A stretch of DNA of 64,000 nucleotides from Paralvinella palmiformis (Eukaryota; Annelida; Polychaeta; Terebellida; Alvinellidae). Shown here one piece after another: positions 48,046 through 60,535 of this stretch. The stretch covers positions 1-64,000 of the forward strand of contig JAODUP010000520.1 of NCBI GenBank assembly GCA_025642065.1. Direction: 5' to 3'. The notes below the pieces were generated by a model. It did not search any database. It saw nothing but the letters and a program-made list of their open reading frames with translations, and had not been told where the DNA came from. Position 1 is the stretch's first letter, and every line of letters starts with the position of its first letter. The translations under genes were made by a program, and so were the position numbers.

Positions 48046-48550
48046 TGTAGCATAATAAAGTCTAATATATGTTAGATTATATCCGGCTATTTAGTGTATG
48101 TACGAAACGATATTATCATAAAGAAAACGAAATGTTATTTATACCAACAAAACATCACAAATACTATTTGTACAACGGAAAGTTGTGTTTTTAAAAGCTC
48201 GTTTACGTTGAAACCTATCTTGGTTTGATCGCTAATACTTATATTTTGAAAAAAAGAACCCTTTATCTTTGATTAAAAGATTAATTGTTATATTTGTTTG
48301 TTCTTTTGTGTAAATACAAATAATGCATATTTATTTATTCGTGGAATTTACTTTTCTCAGTATTTAACTATTTAATCTTTTGTACTCGATATCCAGCCGA
48401 TTTATGATATAAGCCACCGTAGCTATTTAATTAAAAATGATACTTATACTTATATATAACCATATGGATAATATGTTACCTTGATATCTGTGATATCTGT
48501 GAATGCCGGTTCTTTAGAACATCATTCTGAAAATGCAGTTCATCCAGACA
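48046..48550. other. Non-coding stretch
   Basis: AT-rich with no recognised motif. Confidence 0.4.
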
Positions 48551-48554
48551 GACA

Positions 48555-48830
48555 GTATTGTAGGTACCTGTGACTCGGCTGATGTCTTATCAAGAATATG
48601 AGTTTAGTGTAGCAGCTCCCATTTTGTAGAACAGGTGGCTGGTAAAGATTAGAAATACACTGCATCTCGTAAAGGCTAAACCTATTTTAAAAACTTACCT
48701 ATTCAAGGTTGCTTTTTGAGTTAAATAATACCGATGACTCAAATAAATTCGATCATAGATATTTATTATTGGGGTGTGATTGTAAAACACCGCTAAACGG
48801 CTCCTTTAAGTAAGTGAACTTTATTACATC
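48555..48830 (+). pseudogene. LINE ORF2 C-terminal fragment
   Basis: Plus-strand frame: YEFSVAAPIL, a TAG where tryptophan is expected, NRWLVKIRN, then KAKPILKTYLFKVAFELN (about 48690-48725). This is the last segment of a CR1/L2-like LINE polyprotein (VAAP-x-LWN... FK-x-x-LKTYLF). About 100 bases further on, an (ATT)n/(AGT)n tract begins, a common pattern for the 3' tails of these elements. Too short and broken to function. Confidence 0.75.
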
Positions 48831-48833
48831 CAT

Positions 48834-48934
48834 ATTATTATTATTAATATTATTATTATTATTATTAGTAGTAGTAGTAGTAGTAGTAGTAGTAAGAGTA
48901 GTAGTAGTAGTAATAGTAGTAGTAGTAGTAGTAA

Positions 48935-48969
<35 letters not shown>
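48834..48969 (+). repeat. (ATT)n-(AGT)n compound microsatellite
   Basis: ATT to about 48866, then AGT with single AGA/AAT interruptions. Confidence 0.98.
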
Positions 48970-49181
48970 ATGGACTACTGTAACATTAAGCAGTCAACTT
49001 CGTAAATGAAACCCTTTGTAGTTTGCCAATAGTTTACATATGATGTTTTCTCATTACTTAGATATATTTGTCAAACATAACCCACTGGAGTTGTATAATA
49101 TATACCTTTGTATATTAAACTAATTCCAGCTATTTACCTAAAAAGATAAACATATCATTAAATCATTAGAAAACAAATGTT

Positions 49182-49262
49182 AGTCAACTGTATCAAGTGC
49201 CACAGTTATGATAATACTAGCATTACTGACTTACCTTGATTAATCGACTACTCAGAATGCCA
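49182..49262 (-). pseudogene. Tiny LINE motif-A fragment
   Basis: The plus strand resembles the antisense of the relic near 41.4 kb: GTCAACTGTATCAA is identical, and CATTACTGACTTACCTTGATTAATC is paralleled there by CATACTGACTTAACTTGATCAATTA-like sequence. The minus strand gives QGKSVMLVL and ALDTVD in two frames. Confidence 0.5.
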
Positions 49263-49819
49263 TGATTCAGTAAGATTATTATTCAGTAATTATTTGCTTT
49301 GGTGAATAACAACTGCCTGCTGTATAATTGTTAGTCTAAACTCGGATTAAAAGATATTTTCACGAATAATGGGAATACATCTACGGGTACTGGAAGATTA
49401 ATAATCTTTTAGCTGGCGTATGCTCGGTCTGACATAAAGCATTTTAAGACACACTTATTAATGGAGCATTCTGTGATCAGTTGGTGCAGAGAACATCATT
49501 TCTTATAGCTAATATCTTCTGATAAAGGCCATTAGTCATAGACTCTTATACATTAATAATATATTAACCCTATAAAGGCAATATTATATATCAATAAAGA
49601 AACACGTGGTGTATTATCATCTACTAACTGATCAAAATCTGCTGCTGAATGTCATGTAACACAAGACCCTTACAGATCAGCTAGAACAGTACTTTATCAA
49701 TTTATCCACAGCTTCTATATGAAATAGCGTTACTTGAAATAGATGAAATATATCTGTCTGGTTGTCTGGATGTCTGTTTGTTTATTTCATATAAGTTGCT
49801 TGTTTAAGTCTTTACTTAT

Positions 49820-50760
49820 ATGTAATAATAATTAATAATTACAAAACCCTTTTATTGCCCCAATATCCTCAAAACGAATCAAGCACAGTAGCGCACCTAG
49901 TACAAAGGTTGGGCAAACTCATAGTCAACGGTACATCAATAAATGATCAGTTGGAGTGAAAACTTAGGAAGGATAAGCAAGTCTGAATAAGTGAGTTTTC
50001 AAATAGTGATGGAATGAAACTATGCTATTTGATGACTTAAGATATTCAGGGGTGAATTCCAAAAAAGTAGGGAGAGAAACTGAAAAACACGAGTCACATC
50101 ATGAGTTTTAACCATGGGAACAGACAGCTAGTGAAAACCAGATGAACAGAACAGAGCTTGGATGCTAGAGAAAGCATGGAAAATAGATACGAAGATTCTC
50201 CAGAAGAAAACTTTTATAAGCAATGATGCACCGTTTAAAAACGATTCGAAATTGAATAGGAAGCCAATGCAGAGAATTCAGGAGTGGGACAGAAGCGGAA
50301 AACCGAGGAGACCGTGTGATAAGCCTAACTGAGCAGTTCTAAACACACTGAAGTTTTACAATATCCTTAGATGCGATGTTATAAAGAAGAGAGTTGCAGT
50401 AATCAAGCCTACTGGTAATGAGTGATGTAGCAATTCTTTGGGCGACAGAAAGATAAATACAGAGCCGAATACGGTGAAAGTCACGCATATGATAGAAGCG
50501 GGAGCAACATGTGAGAGAAATATGTTTTCCGAAAAGACAAAATCGCTATCAAATGTAACATCAATATTACGTACAGTGGCGGATGGTGTGATGCTATGAT
50601 TAGGGATGGGCGTAATGAAGAAACGAGTAAGTTTGCTGCGTTGTTTGGATATACCGATAATAATTAAATTTGTTTTGTTCGTTTTGAGCCTATGTCTATT
50701 GTTTGAACAACAGTAAAACAGACAGATGACCAATATTTTAATTTAGATGCGAAATAAAAT
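49820..50760 (-). pseudogene. CR1/L2-like LINE ORF2 3' half, minus strand
   Basis: The minus strand from 50733 reads LKTNKTNLIIIG, ITPSATVRNIDVTFDSDF (about 50570), then after a shift LITSRLDYCNSLLYN (about 50400), LNSLHWLPIQFRIVFK (about 50275-50230), CIIAYKSF, TPEYLKSS and HYLKTHLFRLAYPS (about 49970). These are the thumb and C-terminal blocks downstream of YADD; the catalytic domain is absent, so this is a 5'-truncated copy, the usual product of incomplete reverse transcription. The 3' untranslated part contains GTGCGCTACTG and AATAAAAGGG and ends in an AATTATT-type tail near 49820. One frameshift near 50420 and several stops confirm decay. It abuts block Z copy 2. Confidence 0.92.
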
Positions 50761-50829
50761 AACACCTGCGGCAAAAAGAAACAAGCCAAAGCTCCGTCAA
50801 TAATATTTATATTATTTCAGTAATTAATA

Positions 50830-52830
50830 AGTTTGTTCGCTAGCAATATTGTCTGACAGTGATACCAGTCTACGTACCATCCGTCTACGGTAAACTGTTT
50901 TGTCACTTTACATTTGTACATGTTTCAATCATGCCTCCCCCATCTCATGAGAGGCCAACGAGCTGCCTAAGCACTCTATGTTTTAAGTTTGATTCCATTC
51001 TTAAATCAGCAGTACCCAGCTGATCTCTACAGCTAATGATCATTGGAATTAATTGGAAATAATTATTGTACTGCAAAGGTATAAATGTCACGAAGGAATA
51101 CCGGATCACAAACAAACTACAAACTAGAACCGGGATATCAGTTTAACAGAAACATTTTCTTTCTTTGACTATATTAGAACGAAAAGTGATGGAGATCTTC
51201 ATTATGTAAACAACATAAAGAAGTGATTTGTTCCATCCAGTACTCGGCCTTTGGTCTTAGGATTATATAAAATGCGTGTTATTCCCTCTTGAATTCAATA
51301 TAAACCTGTTAATGTCATGTGTATCATATTCCACAAGAACTAATTGCACTATTTACCATCAAAGCTTACTTCATTTAAGTTCCATCTTTTTATGGACATG
51401 ATTATCTTATGATCATTCTCGCTTCCCCTATACTCCAGCGACCATCGTCGGGACTAAAGAAAATATTTATTCACTCACTCACTCACTCACTCATTTCTTC
51501 ACTCGTGCATTCGCTCACTCATTCACTGTGGGCATTATGTATATACAACCAGTGGGCTGAAGAGTATTGTCTTCTTTATCATTCTTTATGATAGACCGAC
51601 GTAAATAGTCCTTTTAAAGGGATAGTCCACCTTCATTTCAAATTTTCAACACTAATAAAGCTAATCTCACAAATATAATAAATAATGTCAAAATGTATAA
51701 ACGATCACCCACATATTAAATAATCCAGTTCAAAGTGTTGATTAATCGACTTTTAATGGCCTGTGGGCGCCGCCATTTTGAAGCTAGACGAGACCGGAAG
51801 CTCCCGAATGCTGACTTCACTTGAAATCAACAGTTTGACCGGAAGTCTGTAGAGCCCGTACAAAAGCATGTAAACAAGTAAATAAGTGTGAGCAAATAAT
51901 TATTCTAGAACATAACCCAATTATCTTGTTAAAATTACGTCATGAATGACATACAACTATATCAGTTTGAGCCAGAAGGAACCTGACAAGAGAAAGATGA
52001 TTCAAAATGGCTCAGAAATTAACGTTCAAGAGAAACTATAATCCGCGTTAGTATAGAGATCGTCGCTGTGACGTCAGAGCATTTCAGTTTACTCCTTCGC
52101 GCCTTCGAATCTGGCTTCCGGTGCAGCCGTAATGGCGGCCTTCCAGTAATTTGGATTATTTCCCACATCTATGCTATCAGGTATATTTCGTGATTATCAT
52201 TGTGGAATTCATGGTTACTGTGCTAAGCATTATATATTTAAGAAATATTTTCGGAAGGTGGACTGTCCCTTTAAATCACTATTTATGTATATAATGTATT
52301 TCAGATTGTTCTTTAGGATAGCATTATTTGAAAACTTTTAGTACACCACAGGAGGTTTACTACTTAGAATCTTAAAACTCTCATAGATAATTGAAATAAA
52401 ACTCCTTGAAGAGTCCTATTTTAATTGTATAAACCATTCACTAATAACTAAATAAAGTGTAAAGATGTATTCCCGATATTCATACAAGAGATTTAAATAT
52501 TTCTGTCTAATTTGTTTTAAATCATCCATTGAGAGTTTCACTTCCCTCTCTATTTTAAATATATTCAGGGATAAATTTATATAGAAAAAGATCTAGATCT
52601 AGAGTGATCGAAAGAGATTAAAAAACTCCCGTGAAAAACTTAATGACTGTCATTCAATGTGAAACATTAACATCGTCCTAATCTGAAATCAAGACACTAA
52701 GTCATGATTTAACCCGTATCTCTCCACATTGACTAATCATTACATATCATCATTCACTACTACGTTTTATTGTTATAATTTGACATTAGTAGACGACATG
52801 TCATTTAAACCATTGGTTTAAAGATCATTA
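50830..52830 (+). repeat. Paralogous block Z, copy 2
   Basis: Counterpart of 45690-47215. It carries two insertions: about 65 bases near 51128-51195 and the 0.65 kb TIR element at 51619-52269. A (CACT)n run at 51472-51494 replaces a less regular CACTCATTCACTC stretch in copy 1. Confidence 0.9.
51619..52269. mobile_element. Non-autonomous TIR element (MITE) with TTTAAA/TTAA target duplication
   Basis: The left end reads GGGATAGTCCACCTTC and the right end, reverse-complemented, GGGACAGTCCACCTTC. Each end is flanked by TTTAAA (51613-51618 and 52270-52275), and the paralogous locus at about 46613 has a single TTTTAAATCA. The duplication can also be read as TTAA with one extra terminal base, which would fit piggyBac-type insertion; with TTTAAA the superfamily is undetermined. 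Inside, inverted similarity continues imperfectly: AAATAATCCA and GGCCGCCATT/GGCGCCGCCATTTT occur about 130-160 bases from each end. The interior is GC-richer than its flanks and has no transposase. Length 651 bp. Confidence 0.92.
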
Positions 52831-55800
52831 TCAGTGTGTTTATATCTCTGTCAATCACCTGCAAACGTTATCTCTGTGAGTAAAATATTCAGATTAGAGT
52901 GCGGCAGCTTTGGAAATCTCCAAGTTTACATCCTAATTAACTATATTAATATATAGTTTAGCTGCTGTAACTTTCTTCAAAACAATAATCCAGTAAGTTT
53001 TTATATTTTATTGTCAATACCTATAAAGATCACCTTATGCGGGAGACAGCTGTCAGGACAACTATTAAAACTGATACCTTAAATTCTACTAGAAAAGTAG
53101 CATTTATATTATCATTTTTAAACCAGGTAGGTCTAATATCTGCTCTGCAAGCTGTACAGGTATAATGACGGATTTTAATATTATTTATAGAATGCCTACT
53201 AAATCTAGCCTTGGCTGTCATAAAATACACTACCTATAACTTGACACCGATAAAATCATTCCAACAGCACTCACTATTAAGGTGAATTATTGTGCTATAA
53301 AATACATTTTATATAAAACAAGGGAGTTGATCCCAAGGTGACTTCTCTAGATCCAAATTAGTGTTTCTATCCTGAGTAAGGAGCATTTATAATGCTTTAA
53401 GAGCGTTCTACGTCTGCTACAGTCATATAAATACCACATTCCCAGTCCAAACATGAAATAGCATCCCTGCAGTGACATTAATATACAGCTCTAGATCAAC
53501 ATTAATCTTATAACTTACAGACCTGGAGTAATAGAATCCAGGTAGAGAAAAATTAAATTCTCAACCGTGGTTGGAGGCCTTATATTCCATCAACATATGA
53601 ATCAAGTAAACAAGAAGGTCTACTATAGAATTAACTTTTTAAGTTCACTGAAAGATGTCTGGAAAGCAATAATGTAAATCATTCTATAACTAAATATATA
53701 GATAAACAAATTAATTTCCATGATTTTACAGAGAAAATAATAATTATGATTATATTTTCTTATCAGATTCAGCATGATACATCGGCCAAACTAATATAAC
53801 TCACAGCAGTGATATAGCTGTATGATGTCAGTCATTAATGTATTCAAAACTATAGTCATAAGGCAGTTTACATAATTTTAATACTGGTTCCTATACATTA
53901 TAAATCTAAACCTGAATTGAAAATGGTTCTCAGCTACTTAATCCGCACAAATAATATATATCATGTATTGGGAAATGTTGTCTGTATTTTTTTTAATGTT
54001 GCAGCCACTGTCGAGTGAGTGCATATATAATATATACACTCTACATAAGCAATTCAGGAATATGAATTAATACTTTACTTCAAAAGTATCCCAACTAGTT
54101 TATTTAGATAGATGTAATTTATAATCATATTGTAATCCATAACATACATTTCTATGTGAATTAAGGCCAAAGTGTGTATTATTCATAATCTGTCAATGAT
54201 CTATTTACTATCACGATTCAACCATATTTTTTCACGCAATAATATAAAACATTTAAATTGAGCCACTTGTCCATAACATGTTATATAATACAGGTTAAAT
54301 TGTTGTTGTCATGATGGCTAAGTAATTAATTTGTTTGGGGTTTTTATTTTATTATTTTGCCTCATTCCATTTGGATATCAGACTTGCTAAAAACTAACAT
54401 CCACAATACATCAAACCTGAAACGAGGTAGAATAAGCTTTTAGTGATTGACCTTTTCTTCTCATTTATATTCATTTATATTCAGGATAGATAATATCAAG
54501 ATTAGAGGAGGTGTTGGCTCTCTTTCAACTCGTTTTGTTTTAATGAATTAGTTTATCAATCATTCGTCAGAAAACAGATATCTCGTATTGGTAAAAAGAA
54601 GGAACTTCGAATTTTGACTGTTTTGAGGCTGGATTCAATATGACATTTCTCGTTGAAACACTGCTATCGATTTAAGTTTAATTTTAGTTCTTGGCAATAT
54701 GTACTGTTCATACCTTCTGTAAGTATATTGAGGTTTTGTACCTGCGGTCACAGACACGTGATTGTTTGTTTTGCGCCGTCATGTTGGGAGGGAAGCATTA
54801 AGTTGTAACACATCCTGTACGCTGGTGCGAAGTTCAGTCAACCGCCAACAAAATGGATCAGGCTTGTTAATTAGAATGGATCTACAGCCATATCCCAAAT
54901 ACAAATATGTATACATGATATACCAAGATGTCAATTACCCCCCCCCCCCCAATTTATCCGCCTATTTTTATTTTAAGAACAGATGAGATAGCTGATTGAT
55001 AACTCCTCCAACATGATATGTATCAAATACTGACAGGCACGGTATGCAATATATCTTATACACTGATATATTAATAATAATACTCATATTTATAATTGTA
55101 AAACAAAAAACTGATTTTACACCAATGACAACTTAATCTAAATGCACAGATGAAATTGATATGTTGATAAAGTAAATGTATTTACATTTGTGAAGATAAA
55201 TTCGATATATAATAAAGTGCATCCATATATATTAAATATCCTACTTCTGTGTATATGATTTCTCAAGAGGCCTATTATATTTAGTTAATTTTCATTTGGT
55301 CTATTTTGTCATTATATCGTTAATCAGACCATTTCGTACTTCATGATTTCAGGTGTTCCACTCCGAAATATTATTTCGTCCACAGCTAAATGCCTCTGTT
55401 ACTGTTAAAACGAATGGCGTTATGATCTTCATTCACTGTGATTGTTTGATTAGACTTAAACTTTGGGAACTCATGACATAAATAATATAAAAACCATGCC
55501 ACCAATCATACAATCATTCCTAGCAGCCGTAGAGCTAGAAAATCAGGCATTATACTGCGAGCTTCATCAAACAAATACAACATTTGTATGGCACTAATAT
55601 TCCCAGTATTACATTCCAGTATTATACAAGCAGCTACCACCAGCAATCATTTCATACTTAGATCTGAAATATGTTACTGTCCTGCCAGGAGCTATTAGTA
55701 AAAAATAACAGAGCTGTTGCCAAAACTGAATGTGACCACGGATCAAGTTACTTCACATATTATTCTGATAGATGTAAATGTATTTAATTTCAAAAGGCAT

Positions 55801-56014
55801 ACATCCATGTATGATCATTCATAGGATATTGCATTGGGAATAATTCTATAATACATTTTTATAATACATTTCTAAAATATACAGATTGTTTCCGGATATA
55901 AAACACATAGTTACATTACACAGAATTAAATTATTTGAAATCTGGGATTCAGTTGTGACAAAACATTACACTAACGTTAACTAGTTAGTTAATTCCATTC
56001 ATTATTAGGCTCAG

Positions 56015-56015
<1 letters not shown>
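52831..56015. other. Non-coding stretch
   Basis: No coding relic or long repeat recognised except a run of thirteen C at 54938-54950. Around 54750-54870 composition is slightly GC-richer, but the 74-codon frame at 54762-54986 lacks a domain and runs into poly-C. Confidence 0.4.
54938..54950 (+). repeat. Homopolymer C13
   Basis: Thirteen consecutive C, unusual in this AT-rich window. Confidence 0.98.

Positions 56016-56017
<2 letters not shown>

Positions 56018-56055
<38 letters not shown>
56018..56055. repeat. (TA)n microsatellite
   Basis: It immediately follows the 3' limit of the Harbinger/ISL2EU-like relic. Confidence 0.98.
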
Positions 56056-56058
<3 letters not shown>

Positions 56059-56062
56059 CTGA

Positions 56063-56823
56063 ATGAATAATCCATTCTGATAGGTTCAATAAATCACAAA
56101 TGACGCGGAAAATTGTGTCCAATGTTGTTACCTAGCAGTTGGGTCACTTTGAAATAAGGTATTGGATATTGTATTTGTATATGTTTCCCACTAAACACTA
56201 ACACGCCTCTCCACATCAATTCTAACCAAAGTAATCGAACGAGTTTTTACAACTTTTGCATCCGGTTATTAATTTCCTGTTGTGAGTGGTGGTGTCTGAC
56301 GTTAACAGCCATATAGTATAACTGAAGCTGATATATCAAAACACCTATATCCTAATGCCATGTCCTCAGGAATCAAGTGCGAAAGTGTGATTGTTCAGTT
56401 CCTAGCTAATCACTGCTTCTCCATCCCCAACTCTTACTAATCAATAAGGTAATACTCTTCGGAGTATTAATAATTGTTTGGTGTTATTGAGTGACTTGGC
56501 TTGTAGTTAGGATAGGATTTGATGATTTGTCAATAAATATTCGACAACAATCTGTTAGTGATACACAGGATGTAAAAGGCGTGGTTTTAAAATGTTAATA
56601 GTGACTGTCCTAATTGTTCACAGTCTGGCCAGTACAGAAGGGTCAGATATAGACGGGCATCCATAGGACTGATTGTATGTTGAAAAAGACGTGAGATCGT
56701 TGACATGTTGACATGAAACATATGAGCTAAATACGGCATCCTGAAATACAACCTAAGTCGCATCAGAGTCATCATTCGTTGCCGAGATGTCGAGAGTGAA
56801 CATGTTGTTTTGATGTTAGGCAA
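56063..56823 (-). pseudogene. Harbinger/ISL2EU-type (DDE_Tnp_4) transposase relic
   Basis: Transposases of this group have a small HTH (HTH_Tnp_4) followed by a DDE nuclease (DDE_Tnp_4). On the minus strand, SRQRMMTLMRLRLYF, HVNMSTISRLFQHTI and DARLYLTLLYWP (56790-56640) match the HTH block FGVSQSTVSRIF...WP. After a frameshift, SCVSLTDCCRIFIDKSSN (about 56565-56515) carries the first catalytic aspartate (usual IIDC-x-E-x-FI-x-RPSN). Next come LISKSWGWRSSD (about 56450-56415), ITLSHLIPEDMALGYRCFDI (about 56400-56330) and VRIDVERRVSV (about 56230-56190, with the catalytic glutamate), ending with TLDTIFRVICDLLNLSEW (to about 56075). In the usual LADRGFD block the second aspartate is tyrosine here. 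At least four frame changes and several stops show long decay. No THAP domain precedes it and no TIRs were found. Confidence 0.82.
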
Positions 56824-57537
56824 TATAAATCTATAAGTATAAATGAGAATGTCATAAGATGTTAGTCATGTATATATCTCTCTACCTTATCATCATTGTT
56901 AATTAAAGGGACTTTATTCATTCTTATGTTGTAATAACCCTTTCTCAAATGGTGAATGGTGTTATTAGCACACGGTTTGTAGTAGTTAATTGCAGACATT
57001 GTCTGTTTGTGTTTCCATGTGTGCCAACATATATATGGTGATTTAATGCCTTCAAGGAATAAGAAAGCTTTGACTACTTCATGTCTATTTTTGAATATAA
57101 CACAATCAGATGATAATGGACCTTCCCGCCTTTTCCTCGTACTTATGAATTTATCTTAAATAATTTGCTTCTATTCAAATTTTCAACCATTATAATGTCT
57201 ATAGATGTATATTATACGTTCTATTATACTCAGGTGTCCTATTCATGATAAATATAAAATATTTCGTTTTGAATTTATCATCGATGGACATACGTACAAT
57301 ATCCATTCCAATATTTCATTTTCGATCATTTGTATTTCCCATTAAAAATAGATTACAGAAAATAATCTACAATTCTAAAGTGCATTTGTAAATGAACATT
57401 TCTAGTATAAATCTAAGGTATCTCACTCTTCGTTAGCATTTAGCCATAAATATGATTATAATTCTTATTGATAACATTGAATATCATACATCTATTGATC
57501 GCTTCATTCACAAATGATTTACCAACAATTGAAACTT

Positions 57538-57543
<6 letters not shown>

Positions 57544-57598
<55 letters not shown>
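57544..57598. repeat. (TA)n microsatellite
   Basis: Uninterrupted TA tract. Confidence 0.98.
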
Positions 57599-57601
<3 letters not shown>

Positions 57602-58151
57602 TAACCATATATTAATTGCAGGCTATAAACATTAGATGGGCACTATCCACTTGTTTAGAATTGTTTTCGTCTGTCCGGATCAGACGAGAATGAATAACAA
57701 ATGTATCGTTTTGTCCCTTTTAGCACGGCTCTGGTAATTTACAGCCACACATGTACTAACCATAATGACATTAGTATCGATGTATTAGAGTTTTCTATAC
57801 AATAAGCGCGAGTTTCGGATCACAGTGGAGAGCTACCCCAAGCAATCTATGGATTAGCCTGACTCTGAACATGGCGGTAATGAGAAATATCACGTGATTT
57901 TGTGACGACACTGCGAAACGTCAATTCTAGCAGTTATCCAGTAACTGATGAGGTAATCAATAAACAAACTGACGTATACACGGTAGACTGACCAAATGAA
58001 ATAAAACATAAATTGAATTATCTATTCACTGGTCTATCTGGTCGTTGTTTTTATAAATATCCTATATGGTGCGTTATCGTGTCACAATTGACAACCCTCT
58101 ATACCTGAGACCGCCGGCTGGTATAGCGGTTCTTGGTGATACAGATATCAA

Positions 58152-58304
58152 ATGAATGGTTCTGGTTTTAACGACGACAATATGCTCGGCTTTATCGTCA
58201 TTTTCATCAGCGGGGTATCATCACGTCCATCTGTCCGAGATGAGACCAACTCATTGACTAACGTTTATCCCGATTCTACATTATCTGCTCCAGAATTGTC
58301 TTGA
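58152..58304 (+). CDS. Speculative 50-codon frame with signal-peptide-like start
   Basis: From ATG at 58152 (or a second in-frame ATG at 58182) to TGA at 58302 the frame reads MNGSGFNDDN, then MLGFIVIFISGVSSRPSV and an acidic/serine-rich tail ending APELS. The segment after the second methionine looks like a short signal peptide: hydrophobic core LGFIVIFI followed by small residues GVSS. It lies in a GC-richer patch. It could be a small secreted peptide or a first coding exon, but a 50-codon frame is expected by chance in a window this size, and I recognise no family. Confidence 0.15.
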   Translation: MNGSGFNDDNMLGFIVIFISGVSSRPSVRDETNSLTNVYPDSTLSAPELS

Positions 58305-59410
58305 CAGCGAACACCTAATGATCAAGCACTAGCATTAAATGTAGAAGTAACATCAGGTAGCGTTATCTTTAATATCAGATAAGGTGGTCATTAAAGAATA
58401 TTATTATCGGGATGGTCGTCATATAAATATTACAGAAGAGTAATAGTGGAATTTATTTCATCGAATTGTTTGTTTCTTTGTATCTGATTACCTGATGTGA
58501 TACAGTTCGTTCGATAAAAAAGTAATTCATTTATATATCCATAATATTGGCTAAGGATAAAACTTATCCGGGAAAAAATATGACTACGTTAACTCCTTAT
58601 AGTGTCTAATAGTTTAGTTTCTTTAGTTATATAAATGTTTTCAATTAAATTTAAATATAACAAGTTAACAATAAAAAATAAATAGCCCATCTTTGGGTTC
58701 TTTATTATCTTAGTTTCATCTTGGTTAGACATGAGAATATTGTATTTATTGACTTCTCCCTAAATCGGTTTTGGCGTGAAAAATGTTTGGTCATCAACGT
58801 TGCGTTCTGCATCAGAGAAAATTGATTAGTTATCTGCCAAGACTTAGAATCTTATTATAGTCTAACAGTTGATCATAGATAAAGGCCATAAAGTGAAAAA
58901 CGATTGGATTTCACAAACAACAACTAACTTAATAAACAAATTACTTGATCATTTAGTCACGTTTTATGGAAACGCGATAATAGAAAAATGTTAAATTACC
59001 TGCGAGGTTTGGTTTACATTTGGTTCTACCATATGTGAGCTAAATGACGTAACTGATTTCCATTAACACGTCCGAACATTTCAACTAATATATGTATTAC
59101 TATTAAAAAAGCATCTGTGCTTTGAGAAAATATATAATATACATTCCAAACGCTATCTTCTTTGCGTCAATCGAAGACTCATAACAGTCTGTAAATTCAA
59201 TTATTTTGCTGTCATTGAACTCTTCAACTTATCCATTCATATTTTTCGTTATTAAATCACATCCATTACGTTATCTAGACAGACAATCTTCGGTTGACGT
59301 TATAAATATTTAAGTCATGACATGTAACCTTATGCTTCAATATGTGAAACAATAAGTAACAGGTTTTGCTCTAGCAATACACAATTTTTTTTGTTCTTTG
59401 TATGCATGCG

Positions 59411-59884
<474 letters not shown>

Positions 59885-60195
59885 TTGCCAGAAAACGGTT
59901 CCCACGAGAGATGTTTGTCTGTCTTGCCCTATTTCCCGTTCTTGACAACCCAATTTAATGGTCGCTTCTGCTAAATCACATACTTGACAACCCAATTATA
60001 ATACTTGCCCACGCTCTTTAGAGTATCAAGTAGCGTACACAGAAATAGATATATCAGACACTATTATATAAAAATACGATCAAAATCTGGAGATTCTTGA
60101 GATGGCTAGGTAACTGGCTACGATAAAACTGTTTTTCGTAAATGATTTAAAATCTCAATAAATCCAGTCAAGATCGTTTAAGCACAATATTAATT
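59885..60195 (+). repeat. Dispersed repeat Y, copy 2
   Basis: Counterpart of 38885-39200, with the same internal TTGACAACCCAATT duplication. Confidence 0.75.
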
Positions 60196-60466
60196 GCTTA
60201 TAATATACGAAAGAACAATTGGCTGATTTATAGAGAAATCATACGTTCGATATTGTTATATTAAATTAAGTATTCAGTTGTAAAATAAATTTAGTGATTC
60301 ATCCACTTTTATGTTCATGTCAAAAACTCTGCGTATCAAATAATCCATCATATGATGAAGTCATTAAGTGGGCACGCATATTTAATAGAATACAATAATT
60401 AGGTGAACACTATCGACATATATTTAGCTTGAGGAAATAAAAGCCTTTACTTATCAATATCAATAT

Positions 60467-60467
<1 letters not shown>

Positions 60468-60530
<63 letters not shown>
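60468..60530. repeat. (TA)n microsatellite preceded by ATATCA units
   Basis: A few ATCAAT units grade into pure TA. Confidence 0.97.

Positions 60531-60535
<5 letters not shown>

Noticed and set aside
54762..54986. 74-codon frame in a GC-richer patch
   Set aside because: It runs into C13 (poly-proline), has no domain, and no transcript evidence is available.
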